DNA of 64,000 nucleotides from Leifsonia williamsii (GTDB taxonomy: Bacteria > Actinomycetota > Actinomycetes > Actinomycetales > Microbacteriaceae). A model generated the notes under the pieces. That model worked only from the letters and a program-made list of their open reading frames with translations, ran no database searches and was not told the origin of the DNA. The stretch's first letter is position 1, and every line of letters starts with the position of its first letter. Both the position numbers and the translations under genes were made by a program. This document shows, one piece after another, positions 55,911-63,847 of the stretch. The stretch spans positions 3,038,001 to 3,102,000 of the forward strand of contig NZ_JAROCF010000001.1 of the NCBI RefSeq assembly GCF_030433685.1. The letters are read 5' to 3'.

Positions 55911-57113
55911 TCACCGGCCTCCCGCGCCGACGCCCGCTTCCGACTCCGCGGTCGCGCGGCGAGCAGGCAGCGGCTGCGGCGCGGCCGGCCCCACGTAACG
56001 CGCCGACGGACGCAGGATCTTGCCGTCGGCGGCCTGCTCGAGCGCGTGCGCCGTCCAGCCGACCGTGCGCGCGACCGCGAACGTCGGGGTGAACATCGAT
56101 CGCGGGAGGCCGCACAGCTCCATCACGACGCCCGCGTAGAACTCGACGTTCGTGTGCAGCTCGCGGCCCGGCTTCAGCTCGGCGAGCGCCTCCTGCACCC
56201 GCTGCTCGACCGCGACCGCCAGCTCGACGCGCGGGCCGCCGAAACCCTCCGCGACCTCCCGCAGCATCCGCGAGCGCGGGTCCTCTGTGCGGTACACGGC
56301 GTGCCCGAAGCCCATGACCCGGCCGCCGCCCGCGACCGTCCGGCGGACCCACTCCTCCGCCCGGTCGGGGGTGCCGATCTCGTCGAGCGTGTCGAGGGCG
56401 CGGCTCGGAGCGCCGCCGTGCAGCGGGCCGGACAGCGCGCCGAGCGCGCCGTCGACGGCCGCGGCGAGGTCGGCCCCGGTGGAGGCGATGACGCGGGCGG
56501 TGAACGTGGAGGCGTTGAAGCCGTGGTCGACGGCGGCGGTCAGATACGCGCTGAGCGCATGCTCGTGGGCGGCGTCGGGGACGCTGCCGGTCACGAGGTA
56601 GAGGTAGTTCGCCACCTGCCCGAGGTCGTCGCGCGATGCGCGCGGCGCGCGGCCCTCGGCGAGGGCATGGAGGCTCGCGAGCAGCACCGGCGTCGCGGCG
56701 GCCAGGCGGATCGCCTGCTCCACCCGGGCGGCCGGCGGCTCGTCGTAGAGCGGGCGGAAGCCGTCGGCCGCGGCGAGCGCGGTCAACGCCATACGCAGGC
56801 CGGCGAGCGCGTCGCCTCCCGCGGTGAGACGGGCGAGCGCCGGGAGCACGGCCTCCACCTCCTCCGGCACCTGGCGTGCGGCGACGATGCGGGCGCGGAA
56901 GGCGGCGAGCTCGGCGTCGTCGGGAAGGCGGCCGAAGAGCAGGAGGTGCCACGCCTCCTCGAAGGTCCGCTCGCGCGCCAGGTCCACCGCCGAGTACTGG
57001 CGGTAATGGTAGAAGCCCTCGTGCCCGCGCACGTCTCCCAGCTCGGTGCGGGCCGCCACCACGTTGGTGAGGCCGCGGGGTACGTCGATCAGGGTGTCGT
57101 CCATCCGGTCCAT
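55911..57113 (-). CDS. Citrate synthase, CitA type
   Basis: 400 residues. It has the family core: LHGGAPSRALD (His232), GFGHAVYRTEDPR (His271) and NVEFYAGVVMELCG, where Glu324 stands in the place of the usual catalytic Asp, as in actinobacterial CitA-type enzymes. Ends with ILRPSARYVGP. It is divergent from a helix-turn-helix citrate-synthase-like protein. Whether it makes citrate or 2-methylcitrate is not clear. ATG at 57113 (or 57104) follows CACACT by 6 bases. Confidence 0.87.
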   Translation of the reverse strand: MDRMDDTLIDVPRGLTNVVAARTELGDVRGHEGFYHYRQYSAVDLARERTFEEAWHLLLFGRLPDDAELAAFRARIVAARQVPEEVEAVLPALARLTAGGDALAGLRMALTALAAADGFRPLYDEPPAARVEQAIRLAAATPVLLASLHALAEGRAPRASRDDLGQVANYLYLVTGSVPDAAHEHALSAYLTAAVDHGFNASTFTARVIASTGADLAAAVDGALGALSGPLHGGAPSRALDTLDEIGTPDRAEEWVRRTVAGGGRVMGFGHAVYRTEDPRSRMLREVAEGFGGPRVELAVAVEQRVQEALAELKPGRELHTNVEFYAGVVMELCGLPRSMFTPTFAVARTVGWTAHALEQAADGKILRPSARYVGPAAPQPLPARRATAESEAGVGAGGR

Positions 57114-57145
57114 GCCGCTAGTGTGAGCGTGTACTCGACCAGTCG

Positions 57146-57164
57146 TCAACGTTGATCGGATCAA
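57146..57164. promoter_or_regulatory. Overlapping palindromes between divergent citrate synthase genes
   Basis: TCAACGTTGA (57146-57155) and TTGATC-G-GATCAA (57152-57164) overlap, within the 52-base gap between the divergent genes and just before the GTG at 57166. A good candidate operator for the HTH-containing neighbour. Confidence 0.5.
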
Positions 57165-57165
57165 T

Positions 57166-58446
57166 GTGAAAGCAGACGCGCGCGCCACCGACGGGCTCCC
57201 CCGCCTCACCGCCGACCAGACCGCCGAGCGGCTCGGCGTCAAGCTCGAGACGCTCTACGCCTACGTGGCGCGCGGACGGCTCCAACGGGTGCGCACGGCC
57301 GAGGGTTCGCTGTTCGACCCGCTGGAGGTGGAGGCGTTCGCCGCGTCCCGCCGCCGCCGCGCCGCGCCGCCGACGCACGCGGAGGGGTCGCCGCTCATGG
57401 TGATCGACACCTCCTTCGCCCACATCGAGGACGGCGAGCTCTGGTACCGGGAGCGGCCCGCGCCCGAGCTCGCACGCGCCGGGTTCGAGACGGTCGCGCG
57501 CTGGGCGCTCACCGGGCGGTGGGAGGAGTCCGCGGGGTTCTCGCCGGGGGCGGGCGTCGACGTGGCGCGCCGGGTCGCGGAGGCGCTGCCCGCTTCTGCG
57601 GGCGACCGCGACCGGGTCGCGGTGGCGGTCGTCGCGCTGGCGGCCGCGGACCCGCTGCGCACCTCCCTCGACCGGGCGGTGGTCGCGTCGGCGGTCGAAC
57701 GGCTGGTGGCGGGGATGGTGGAGGTGCTGCCGACGCGGGGTGCAGGCGCGCCGAGTGCAGGAGAGCCGGGTGCCCCGAGTACCAACGAGCACGACGCCGG
57801 CACCCTCGCCCACCGTCTCTGGCCGCGCCTCACCGCCACCGCCCCCACTCCCGAGGCGGTCGCCGTGCTCGATGCGGCGCTCGTGCTACTGATCGACCAC
57901 GACATCGCCGTCTCGACCCTCGCCGCCCGGGCCGCGGCCTCCGCCCGCGCGACCCCGTACGCGGTCGTCAGCGCCGGTCTCGGTGCTCTCGACTCCCCGT
58001 TGCACGGCAACGCCAGCCGCGCGGCGCACCGGATGCTGGCCCGCGTCCTCGGCGGCGAGGAGCCGGCGCGCGTGGTCGCGGGCACGGTCCTGTCGACGGC
58101 CGGGCCGGTCCCCGGCTTCGGGCAGCCGCTCTATCCCGAGGGCGACCCGCGCGCGACGGTGCTGCTCGCCCTGCTCGCGGCCGTGCCGCAGGCGGCGCCG
58201 GTGCTGGAGGCCGTGGAGGTTCTATCCGGCATCCTGCACGAGCGCACCAGCGCACGCCCCAACGTCGATCTGGCACTCGGCGCGCTGTCCCTCGCCGCGG
58301 GCATGCCGGACGACGCGGGCGAGGTCGTCTTCGCGATCGCCCGCACCGTCGGGTGGACCGTGCACGCGCTGGACGAGTACGCGCAGCCTCCCCTGCGCCT
58401 CCGCCCCCGCGGCCGCTATGCGCCCACGCTCGCGCCGCCCGCCTGA
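57166..58446 (+). CDS. HTH domain fused to inactive-looking citrate synthase domain
   Basis: 426 residues. Residues 14-65 form a MerR/excisionase-type helix-turn-helix (RLTADQTAERLGVKLETLYAYVARGRLQRV). The remainder is citrate-synthase-like: LHGNASRAAHRM (His280), GFGQPLYPEGDPRA where Gln320 replaces the catalytic His, NVDLALGA (Asp368) and IARTVGWTVHALDEY. It is more likely a metabolite-sensing regulator than an enzyme. Start is GTG at 57166. Divergent from CitA. Confidence 0.85.
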   Translation: MKADARATDGLPRLTADQTAERLGVKLETLYAYVARGRLQRVRTAEGSLFDPLEVEAFAASRRRRAAPPTHAEGSPLMVIDTSFAHIEDGELWYRERPAPELARAGFETVARWALTGRWEESAGFSPGAGVDVARRVAEALPASAGDRDRVAVAVVALAAADPLRTSLDRAVVASAVERLVAGMVEVLPTRGAGAPSAGEPGAPSTNEHDAGTLAHRLWPRLTATAPTPEAVAVLDAALVLLIDHDIAVSTLAARAAASARATPYAVVSAGLGALDSPLHGNASRAAHRMLARVLGGEEPARVVAGTVLSTAGPVPGFGQPLYPEGDPRATVLLALLAAVPQAAPVLEAVEVLSGILHERTSARPNVDLALGALSLAAGMPDDAGEVVFAIARTVGWTVHALDEYAQPPLRLRPRGRYAPTLAPPA

Positions 58447-58468
58447 ACACCATCGAGGTCAGCGGCGA

Positions 58469-59128
58469 CTAGCGGCGCAGCGCCTTCCGGGCCAGCCAGT
58501 TGCCGAGGAACTGCGCGACCTGCACGAGGATCACGATCGTGATCACTGCGAGCCAGGTCACGGCCCAGTTGTACCGCTGGTAGCCGTACGAGATCGCGAA
58601 GTTGCCGAGGCCGCCTCCACCGATGCTGCCCGCGATGGCCGACAGGTCGACGATCGCCACGAAGATGAACGCGTAGCCGAGGATGAGCGGCCCGAGCGCC
58701 TCCGGGATCAGCAGCGTCGTGATGATCCGCCACGGGCTCGACCCCATCGCGCGGGCCGCCTCGATGACGCCCGGTTCGATGGTGACGAGGTTCTGCTCCA
58801 CGATCCGGGAGATGCCGAAGGTCGCCGCGATCGTCATCGGGAAGATCGCCGCCGGCGTGCCGAGGAACGTCCCGAGCACCGCCTGCGTCAGCGGCGCGAT
58901 CGCGGTCATGAAGATGATGAACGGGATGGGCCGAACGAAGTTCACGAGCACGTTCAGCACCGTGAACAGCGCCCGGTTCTCCAGCAGTCCGCCGCGCCGC
59001 GTGGTGTACAGCAGCACGCCGAGCGCGAGGCCCAGGATGCCGCCGAGGACGAGCGTCGCGACGACCATCCACAGGGTCTGCCCGATGGACTCGAAGTACA
59101 CCGGCCAGAGATTGGTCCAGTCGTTCAC
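58469..59128 (-). CDS. metI: Methionine ABC transporter permease
   Basis: 219 residues, five to six helices. The EAA-type loop (VIEAARAMGSSPWRIITTLLIPEA) and NFVRPIPFIIFMTAIAPLT are typical MetI. The GTG start overlaps metN stop as GTGA. Together with metN and metQ it forms the D/L-methionine uptake system (MUT family). Confidence 0.93.
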   Translation of the reverse strand: MNDWTNLWPVYFESIGQTLWMVVATLVLGGILGLALGVLLYTTRRGGLLENRALFTVLNVLVNFVRPIPFIIFMTAIAPLTQAVLGTFLGTPAAIFPMTIAATFGISRIVEQNLVTIEPGVIEAARAMGSSPWRIITTLLIPEALGPLILGYAFIFVAIVDLSAIAGSIGGGGLGNFAISYGYQRYNWAVTWLAVITIVILVQVAQFLGNWLARKALRR

Positions 59129-60156
59129 GCGGCCACCTCCTCGACCTCGGTCACCGTGCGCAGCTCGGCGATCAGCGCGTCCACGTCGGCGGGCTCGCCG
59201 ACCAGCTCGAGGGTGAGCGAGCCGAACGAGCGGCCCTGCAGCGCCGAGATGCCGCCGTAGACGATCTCGAACCGCACGTTGTGGCGGCCGACCGCGTCCG
59301 ACAGCACCGAGCCCAGCCGGCCGTCGTCATGGATGCGGGCCGACACGATCCGGCCGGCGTGCTTGCCGCGCAACCGCTCGACGTCCGCCTCCCCCGGCTG
59401 GTTGCGCAGCACCGTGCCGACGAACCGCTGCGCCGTCGGGGTCTGCGGGTTCGAGAAGACCTCGAACACGGTCCCGGTCTCGATCACGCGGCCGGCGTCG
59501 AGCACCGCGACGCGGTCGGCGATCGAGCGCACGACCTCCATCTCGTGCGTGATGACGACGATCGTGACGCCCAGCTCGTCGTTGACCCGCTTGAGCAGCG
59601 CCAGGACGTCGGAGGTCGTCTCCGGGTCGAGCGCGCTCGTGGCCTCGTCGGCCAGCAGGATGTCGGGGTTCGTCGCGAGCGCCCGCGCGATGCCGACGCG
59701 CTGCTTCTGGCCTCCCGACAGCTGGTCCGGGTACGCCCACGCCTTGTCGGTGAGCCCGACGAAGGCGAGCAGCTCGGTCACCCGCTGCTTGCGCTTGTCG
59801 GCCGGCCAGCCCGCGACCTTCAGCGGGTAGGCGATGTTGCCGAAGACGGTGCGCGAGCGGAACAGGTTGAACTGCTGGAAGATCATGCCGATGTTGGCGC
59901 GCACCGGGCGGAGGTCGCGCTCCTTCAGCGTGGTGAGGTCGCGTCCGTCGACCACCACCGAGCCCGAGGTCGGGTGCTCCAGCGCGTTGATCAGCCGGAC
60001 GAGCGTGCTCTTGCCGGCGCCCGAGTAGCCGATGATGCCGAAGATCTCGCCGCGGCGGATCTCCAGGTCGACGCCGTCGACCGCCGGCGCGGCGCCACCC
60101 GAGCCGAAGCTCTTGGTGACGCCGCGGAAGGCAATGATCGGATCGCTGTCGGGCAC
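59125..60156 (-). CDS. metN: Methionine ABC transporter ATP-binding protein
   Basis: 343 residues. Walker A GYSGAGKST, Q-loop IGMIFQQFNLF, signature LSGGQKQRVGIA, Walker B ILLADEATSALD and H-loop VITHEM are intact. The C-terminal 90 residues form the NIL/ACT-like domain that senses methionine in MetN proteins (family knowledge). The GTG start overlaps metQ stop by one base (TAGTG). Confidence 0.94.
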   Translation of the reverse strand: MPDSDPIIAFRGVTKSFGSGGAAPAVDGVDLEIRRGEIFGIIGYSGAGKSTLVRLINALEHPTSGSVVVDGRDLTTLKERDLRPVRANIGMIFQQFNLFRSRTVFGNIAYPLKVAGWPADKRKQRVTELLAFVGLTDKAWAYPDQLSGGQKQRVGIARALATNPDILLADEATSALDPETTSDVLALLKRVNDELGVTIVVITHEMEVVRSIADRVAVLDAGRVIETGTVFEVFSNPQTPTAQRFVGTVLRNQPGEADVERLRGKHAGRIVSARIHDDGRLGSVLSDAVGRHNVRFEIVYGGISALQGRSFGSLTLELVGEPADVDALIAELRTVTEVEEVAA

Positions 60157-61112
60157 TACTGCGCCGCCTGGATGGTCTTCTTGAGGTCGTCCAGGACCGC
60201 GATCAGATCCTTCTGCGGCTTGTCGACGATGACCGCGGTGTTCTTCGACTCGGCGAGCACCGCGTCGGTGACCTCCTTGGAGTGGTACAGCTTCGCGACC
60301 TCGAGGTAGGTCTCGTTGTCCTTGTCCTTGTCGCGGGCGACGAAGGCGTTGATGTACGGCTCGGCGGTCTCGCTCTTGGGGTCGTCCTGGAACAGCGCCG
60401 ACTTCGGGTCGAGGCCAGCGGTGAGCGCGAAGTTGTTGTTGACGATCGCGCCGTCGGCCGAGTTCAGCGCCGGAGCGGTCTGAGCCGCGTCGACCGGGAT
60501 GACGGTGACCTTGCTGGCGGCGGCGTCGATGTCGGCCGGGGTGGCGAGGGTGCTGCCGCCGTTCTTCAGCTTCAGGAGGCCGGCCTTCTGCAGCACGAGC
60601 AGCGCACGGGCCTGGTTGGTCGGGTCGTTCGGGATGGCGATCTTGGCGCCCTGAGGGATGGCGTCGACGGCGTCGTACTTGTGCGAGTACAGCGGCAGCG
60701 GCACGACCAGGGTGGAGGCGATCGGCACGAGGTCCTGCTTGGCCTGCACGTCGTAGTTCGCGAGGAACTGGAGGTGCTGGAACAGGTTGAGGTCGATCTG
60801 GCCGTCCGCCAGCGCCGGGTTCGCCTGGGTGTAGTCGCTGAAGCCGACGACCTGCAGGTCGATGCCCTTCGCAGCGGCCTTCTTCTTCAGGATCGGCCAG
60901 TACGGCGCGGACTGCTCGGTGGTGCCGATCTTCACGACGGTCTTCTTGCCGCCGTCGGCCTGCGACGAGCCGGAGGCGGTGACGTTCACCACGATGAGGA
61001 CGACGGCCACGACCACGGCGATGGCCGCGATGACGATGCCGGTGATCCAGCCGGCGCGCGACTTCTTGGGCTTCTCCGGCAGGGAGGGGGTGGGCGGGGT
61101 GGCGTCGGACAT
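60156..61112 (-). CDS. metQ: Methionine-binding protein, membrane-anchored, without lipobox
   Basis: 318 residues of the NlpA/MetQ family: VVKIGTTEQSAPYWPILKKKAAAKGI, VGFSDYTQANPALADGQIDLNLFQH, and YDAVDAIPQGAKIAIPNDPTNQARAL. Instead of a lipoprotein signal with Cys, residues 22-46 form one membrane helix (ITGIVIAAIAVVVAVVLIVVN) and no Cys follows. The binding domain is therefore held by a protein anchor. GAGAGG precedes ATG. The leader (61113-61334) shows no recognised riboswitch. Confidence 0.9.
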   Translation of the reverse strand: MSDATPPTPSLPEKPKKSRAGWITGIVIAAIAVVVAVVLIVVNVTASGSSQADGGKKTVVKIGTTEQSAPYWPILKKKAAAKGIDLQVVGFSDYTQANPALADGQIDLNLFQHLQFLANYDVQAKQDLVPIASTLVVPLPLYSHKYDAVDAIPQGAKIAIPNDPTNQARALLVLQKAGLLKLKNGGSTLATPADIDAAASKVTVIPVDAAQTAPALNSADGAIVNNNFALTAGLDPKSALFQDDPKSETAEPYINAFVARDKDKDNETYLEVAKLYHSKEVTDAVLAESKNTAVIVDKPQKDLIAVLDDLKKTIQAAQ

Positions 61113-61334
61113 GGCTGTGCCTCTCTTGTGAAAAGGGGATGTGATGCCGGCGGACGGTTGGCGGCTCGTTCAGCCTCTCAACCGGGCGGCGGAGGGTCAA
61201 AAAGCGTTCCGAAATGTGACGGCCCGCCGTCGCGCGCGGGTCTTGGAGGCCTCCTGCCGCACGCGTAGTGTGAGCCGTGTCAGCGCCGGAGCGACCCGCG
61301 CGGCGCGGCACAGGCGGCACGACAAGGAGGCTCC

Positions 61335-61526
61335 ATGAGCTCGATCGACGACGACGACATCACCACGAGCGCGGCCGGCGGCGGCGAGGGCCCCGCGGAC
61401 GGCGGCGCCAACCCCGGCGGGCACGACGGCGGAGCCGACGGCTCGGCCGGCGGATCCGGTGAAGGCCCCGCGGACGGCGGCGCCAACCCGGGCGGCCACG
61501 ACGGCGGAGCCGACGGGTCCGCTTGA
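61335..61526 (+). CDS. 63-residue repeat peptide, possible substrate of the neighbouring oxygenase
   Basis: No family recognised. After a 16-residue leader (MSSIDDDDITTSAAGG) come two identical 22-residue units, joined by GGS. Each unit reads GEGPADGGAN then PGGHDGGADGSA. The units differ at seven bases, all synonymous, so the protein sequence has been kept. The gene has AAGGAGG 4 bases before ATG, a strong ribosome-binding site, and its stop overlaps the JmjC start (TGATG). It resembles a RiPP precursor with repeated cores, but could also be a metal-binding or linker peptide. Confidence 0.85.
   Translation: MSSIDDDDITTSAAGGGEGPADGGANPGGHDGGADGSAGGSGEGPADGGANPGGHDGGADGSA
61383..61523 (+). 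repeat. Two 66-base tandem units inside the peptide gene
   Basis: Units at 61383-61448 and 61458-61523, separated by 9 bases. They differ at seven third-codon positions and encode identical 22-residue sequences. Confidence 0.95.
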
Positions 61527-62779
61527 TGGCGACGGACGGGCGCGGGCCGGGCGACCGGCCCGCGCTTTCGCGCTGCACGACGCTCGATCGAGACTCCTTC
61601 GCGCGTGACCACTGGGCGCAGCGCCCGCTGTTCACGCGCGCCGCCGAGCTCGGGCAGGACTTCTCCGACCTGTTCAGCAGCGACGACGTCGACGAGCTCG
61701 TGTCGTCGCGTGCGCTGCGCACCCCCTTCGTCCGGATGGCGAAGGAGGGCGAGGTGCTCCCGCCCGCGCGTTTCACCGCGCCCGGCGGCTTCGGCGCCGA
61801 GGTCGGCGACCAGCTGTCGTCCGAGAAGGTGCTGGCCGAGTTCTCCGACGGCGCGACGCTCGTGCTCCAGGGCCTGCACCGCACATGGCCCCCGATCGCG
61901 GAGTTCACCCGCCGGCTCTCGGCGGAGCTCGGACACCCGTGCCAGGTGAACGCGTACATCACGCCCGCCTCCTCGCGGGGCTTCGACCCGCACTACGACG
62001 TGCACGACGTGTTCGTGCTGCAGATCGCGGGTGAGAAGCACTGGCGCATCCACGAGCCCGTCCACCCCGACCCGCTGCGCGATCAGCCGTGGAGCGATCA
62101 TCGGGAGGCCGTCGCGGCGCGTGCGACGGAGGCGCCCGCCATCGACGCGGTGTTCCGGCCCGGCGACGCGCTCTACCTGCCGCGCGGCTGGATCCACTCG
62201 GCGGAGGCGCTGGGCGGCGTCTCCGTGCACCTCACGATCGGCGTCGCCGCCTATACGCGGCACGAGGTGGTGCAGGAGGCCATCGCACACGCCGCCGACG
62301 CGGTCGCGCTGCGCGCCTCCCTCCCCCTCGGCTTCGACCCGGACGATGTGGAGGCGCTGCGCCCGATCGTCGACGACACCCTCGACGCCCTCCGCGCCGC
62401 CCTCGACGACCCGTCGCTGCGGCCGGCGCTCGCCACGGCGGTGAGCGAGCGCCTGTCTGCGCGGCGCCGCAGCGACTCCCCGCCGGCGCCGGTACGACCA
62501 CTCGCGACGGTGGAGGCCGCCGGCGCGCTGTCGACGGACACCGCGGTCGTGGTGCGGCCCGGCCTGCGGCCCCGCGTCACGACCGAGGTCGAGACGGTCA
62601 CCGTGCGGCTGCCGCGGAAGGCGATCGCGCTCCCGATCGCGGCACGTGCGGCGGTCTCGCGGCTGGTGGACGGCACCGCCGTCCGCGTGGGCGACCTGCC
62701 GGAGCTCGACGAGGCCTCGGCGGTCGTGGTCGCGCGGCGGCTGCTGCGCGAGGGCGTCGTCGTGCTCGCCTCCACGTGA
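61526..62779 (+). CDS. JmjC/cupin-type 2-oxoglutarate oxygenase
   Basis: 417 residues of the Cupin_4/ribosomal-oxygenase (YcfD) family. The Fe(II) triad is His156, Asp158 (in DPHYDVHDVFVLQ) and His224 (in YLPRGWIHSAEA); Lys171 in AGEKHWRIHE likely binds 2-oxoglutarate. The C-terminal part has a winged-helix-like region, as in YcfD. YcfD hydroxylates ribosomal protein L16; here the tight coupling to a repeat peptide suggests that peptide as substrate (inference). ATG overlaps the peptide stop; its own stop overlaps the next start (GTGA). Confidence 0.9.
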   Translation: MATDGRGPGDRPALSRCTTLDRDSFARDHWAQRPLFTRAAELGQDFSDLFSSDDVDELVSSRALRTPFVRMAKEGEVLPPARFTAPGGFGAEVGDQLSSEKVLAEFSDGATLVLQGLHRTWPPIAEFTRRLSAELGHPCQVNAYITPASSRGFDPHYDVHDVFVLQIAGEKHWRIHEPVHPDPLRDQPWSDHREAVAARATEAPAIDAVFRPGDALYLPRGWIHSAEALGGVSVHLTIGVAAYTRHEVVQEAIAHAADAVALRASLPLGFDPDDVEALRPIVDDTLDALRAALDDPSLRPALATAVSERLSARRRSDSPPAPVRPLATVEAAGALSTDTAVVVRPGLRPRVTTEVETVTVRLPRKAIALPIAARAAVSRLVDGTAVRVGDLPELDEASAVVVARRLLREGVVVLAST

Positions 62780-63789
62780 GCGGAACGGAGGCGACGGGCG
62801 CGGACGCACCCGCGGCCGGCGCACCCGCGGCCGGCGCAGGCGCGCGCGCTGCCGGCGAAGCGGCGCGTTCCTCCGGGGCTCCGCCTCCACCCGGCACACC
62901 CGGCTGGCTGCCGTGCAGCGACCGCGCCCGCGACCGTGGTGACCCGCTGCCCGGCACCGCCGGCCGCGGCGACCGCTGGCTGCTGGTCGAGATCGAGAGC
63001 GGTTGGGGAACGCACGCGTTCGTGGGGTCGGCGCTCGACCCGGCCCTCGGCGCCCGGATCGTCGGGCGGGCGGAGGCCGCGGGCATCCGTCCGCTGGCGA
63101 TCCGCCGCACCGGGCTGCGCGCGGACGAGCGCCGGGCGCAGTCGTCGTGGCGCTGGGCGCTGGTGGACGCGCGGCCGGGCCGGGAGGGGATCCGCTGGGG
63201 GCGGGTGGACGACCCCGCCGACCTCCTCGACCTGCCGCTCGACGGCAGCGCGGGCGAGCCGAGCGACGAGCCGGTGTACTGCGTGTGCACGCACGCCCGG
63301 CACGACCAGTGCTGCGCGGTCCGCGGACGCCCGGTCGTGGAGGCGCTGGCCCGGATGCACCCCGATCACACGTGGGAGTGCTCCCACCTCGGCGGCGACC
63401 GGTTCGCGGCGACCATGGTGCTGTTCCCGCACGGCCTGCTCTACGGGCGCGTGCCCGCGGAGGAGGTCGGCGCGGTGGTGGAGCGGCAGGCCCGCGGCCT
63501 CGTCGAGCCACGCTACCTGCGCGGCCGCACCGCACTCAGCACGGTCGCGCAGGCTGCCGAGGCGTTCGCGCGGGACCGCTCGGGCGACGACCGGATCGAC
63601 GCCTACACGGTTGTCGCCGAGCGCCCGCACCCGCACGGCTGGACCGTGGAGCTCGCCCACGACGGCGGGCACATCGTCGTCGTCGAGGTGGGCGAGCGCA
63701 TGTCGGAGCCGCTCCTCAGCACCTGCGCGGCCAGCGTCGCGCACCCGGTGCGGGAGTTCGTCCCGGTGTCGGTGCAGCCGGTGGGGTAA
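62776..63789 (+). CDS. Thioredoxin-fold ferredoxin / sucrase-ferredoxin-like protein
   Basis: 337 residues (PF06999 type). After a low-complexity Ala/Gly/Pro start (with APAAG repeats), the core has WLLVEIESGWG, then the Cys cluster YCVCTHARHDQCCAVRG (Cys169, 171, 179, 180), and WECSHLGGDRFAATMVLFPHGLLYGRV (Cys202). Relatives carry a [2Fe-2S] cluster in a thioredoxin-like fold. A role as electron donor or redox partner for the JmjC enzyme is inferred from the GTGA overlap. Third gene of the operon. Confidence 0.88.
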   Translation: MSGTEATGADAPAAGAPAAGAGARAAGEAARSSGAPPPPGTPGWLPCSDRARDRGDPLPGTAGRGDRWLLVEIESGWGTHAFVGSALDPALGARIVGRAEAAGIRPLAIRRTGLRADERRAQSSWRWALVDARPGREGIRWGRVDDPADLLDLPLDGSAGEPSDEPVYCVCTHARHDQCCAVRGRPVVEALARMHPDHTWECSHLGGDRFAATMVLFPHGLLYGRVPAEEVGAVVERQARGLVEPRYLRGRTALSTVAQAAEAFARDRSGDDRIDAYTVVAERPHPHGWTVELAHDGGHIVVVEVGERMSEPLLSTCAASVAHPVREFVPVSVQPVG

Positions 63790-63847
63790 GCGGACGGCGG
63801 CTCCGACCTGCTGCGATCAGGCGTGCTGCGATCACGCGTCCTGCTGC

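Noticed and set aside
61113..61334. Possible SAM or methionine riboswitch before metQ
   Set aside because: No SAM-I, SAM-II or SAM-IV core could be recognised; only an ordinary leader with GAGAGG before ATG.
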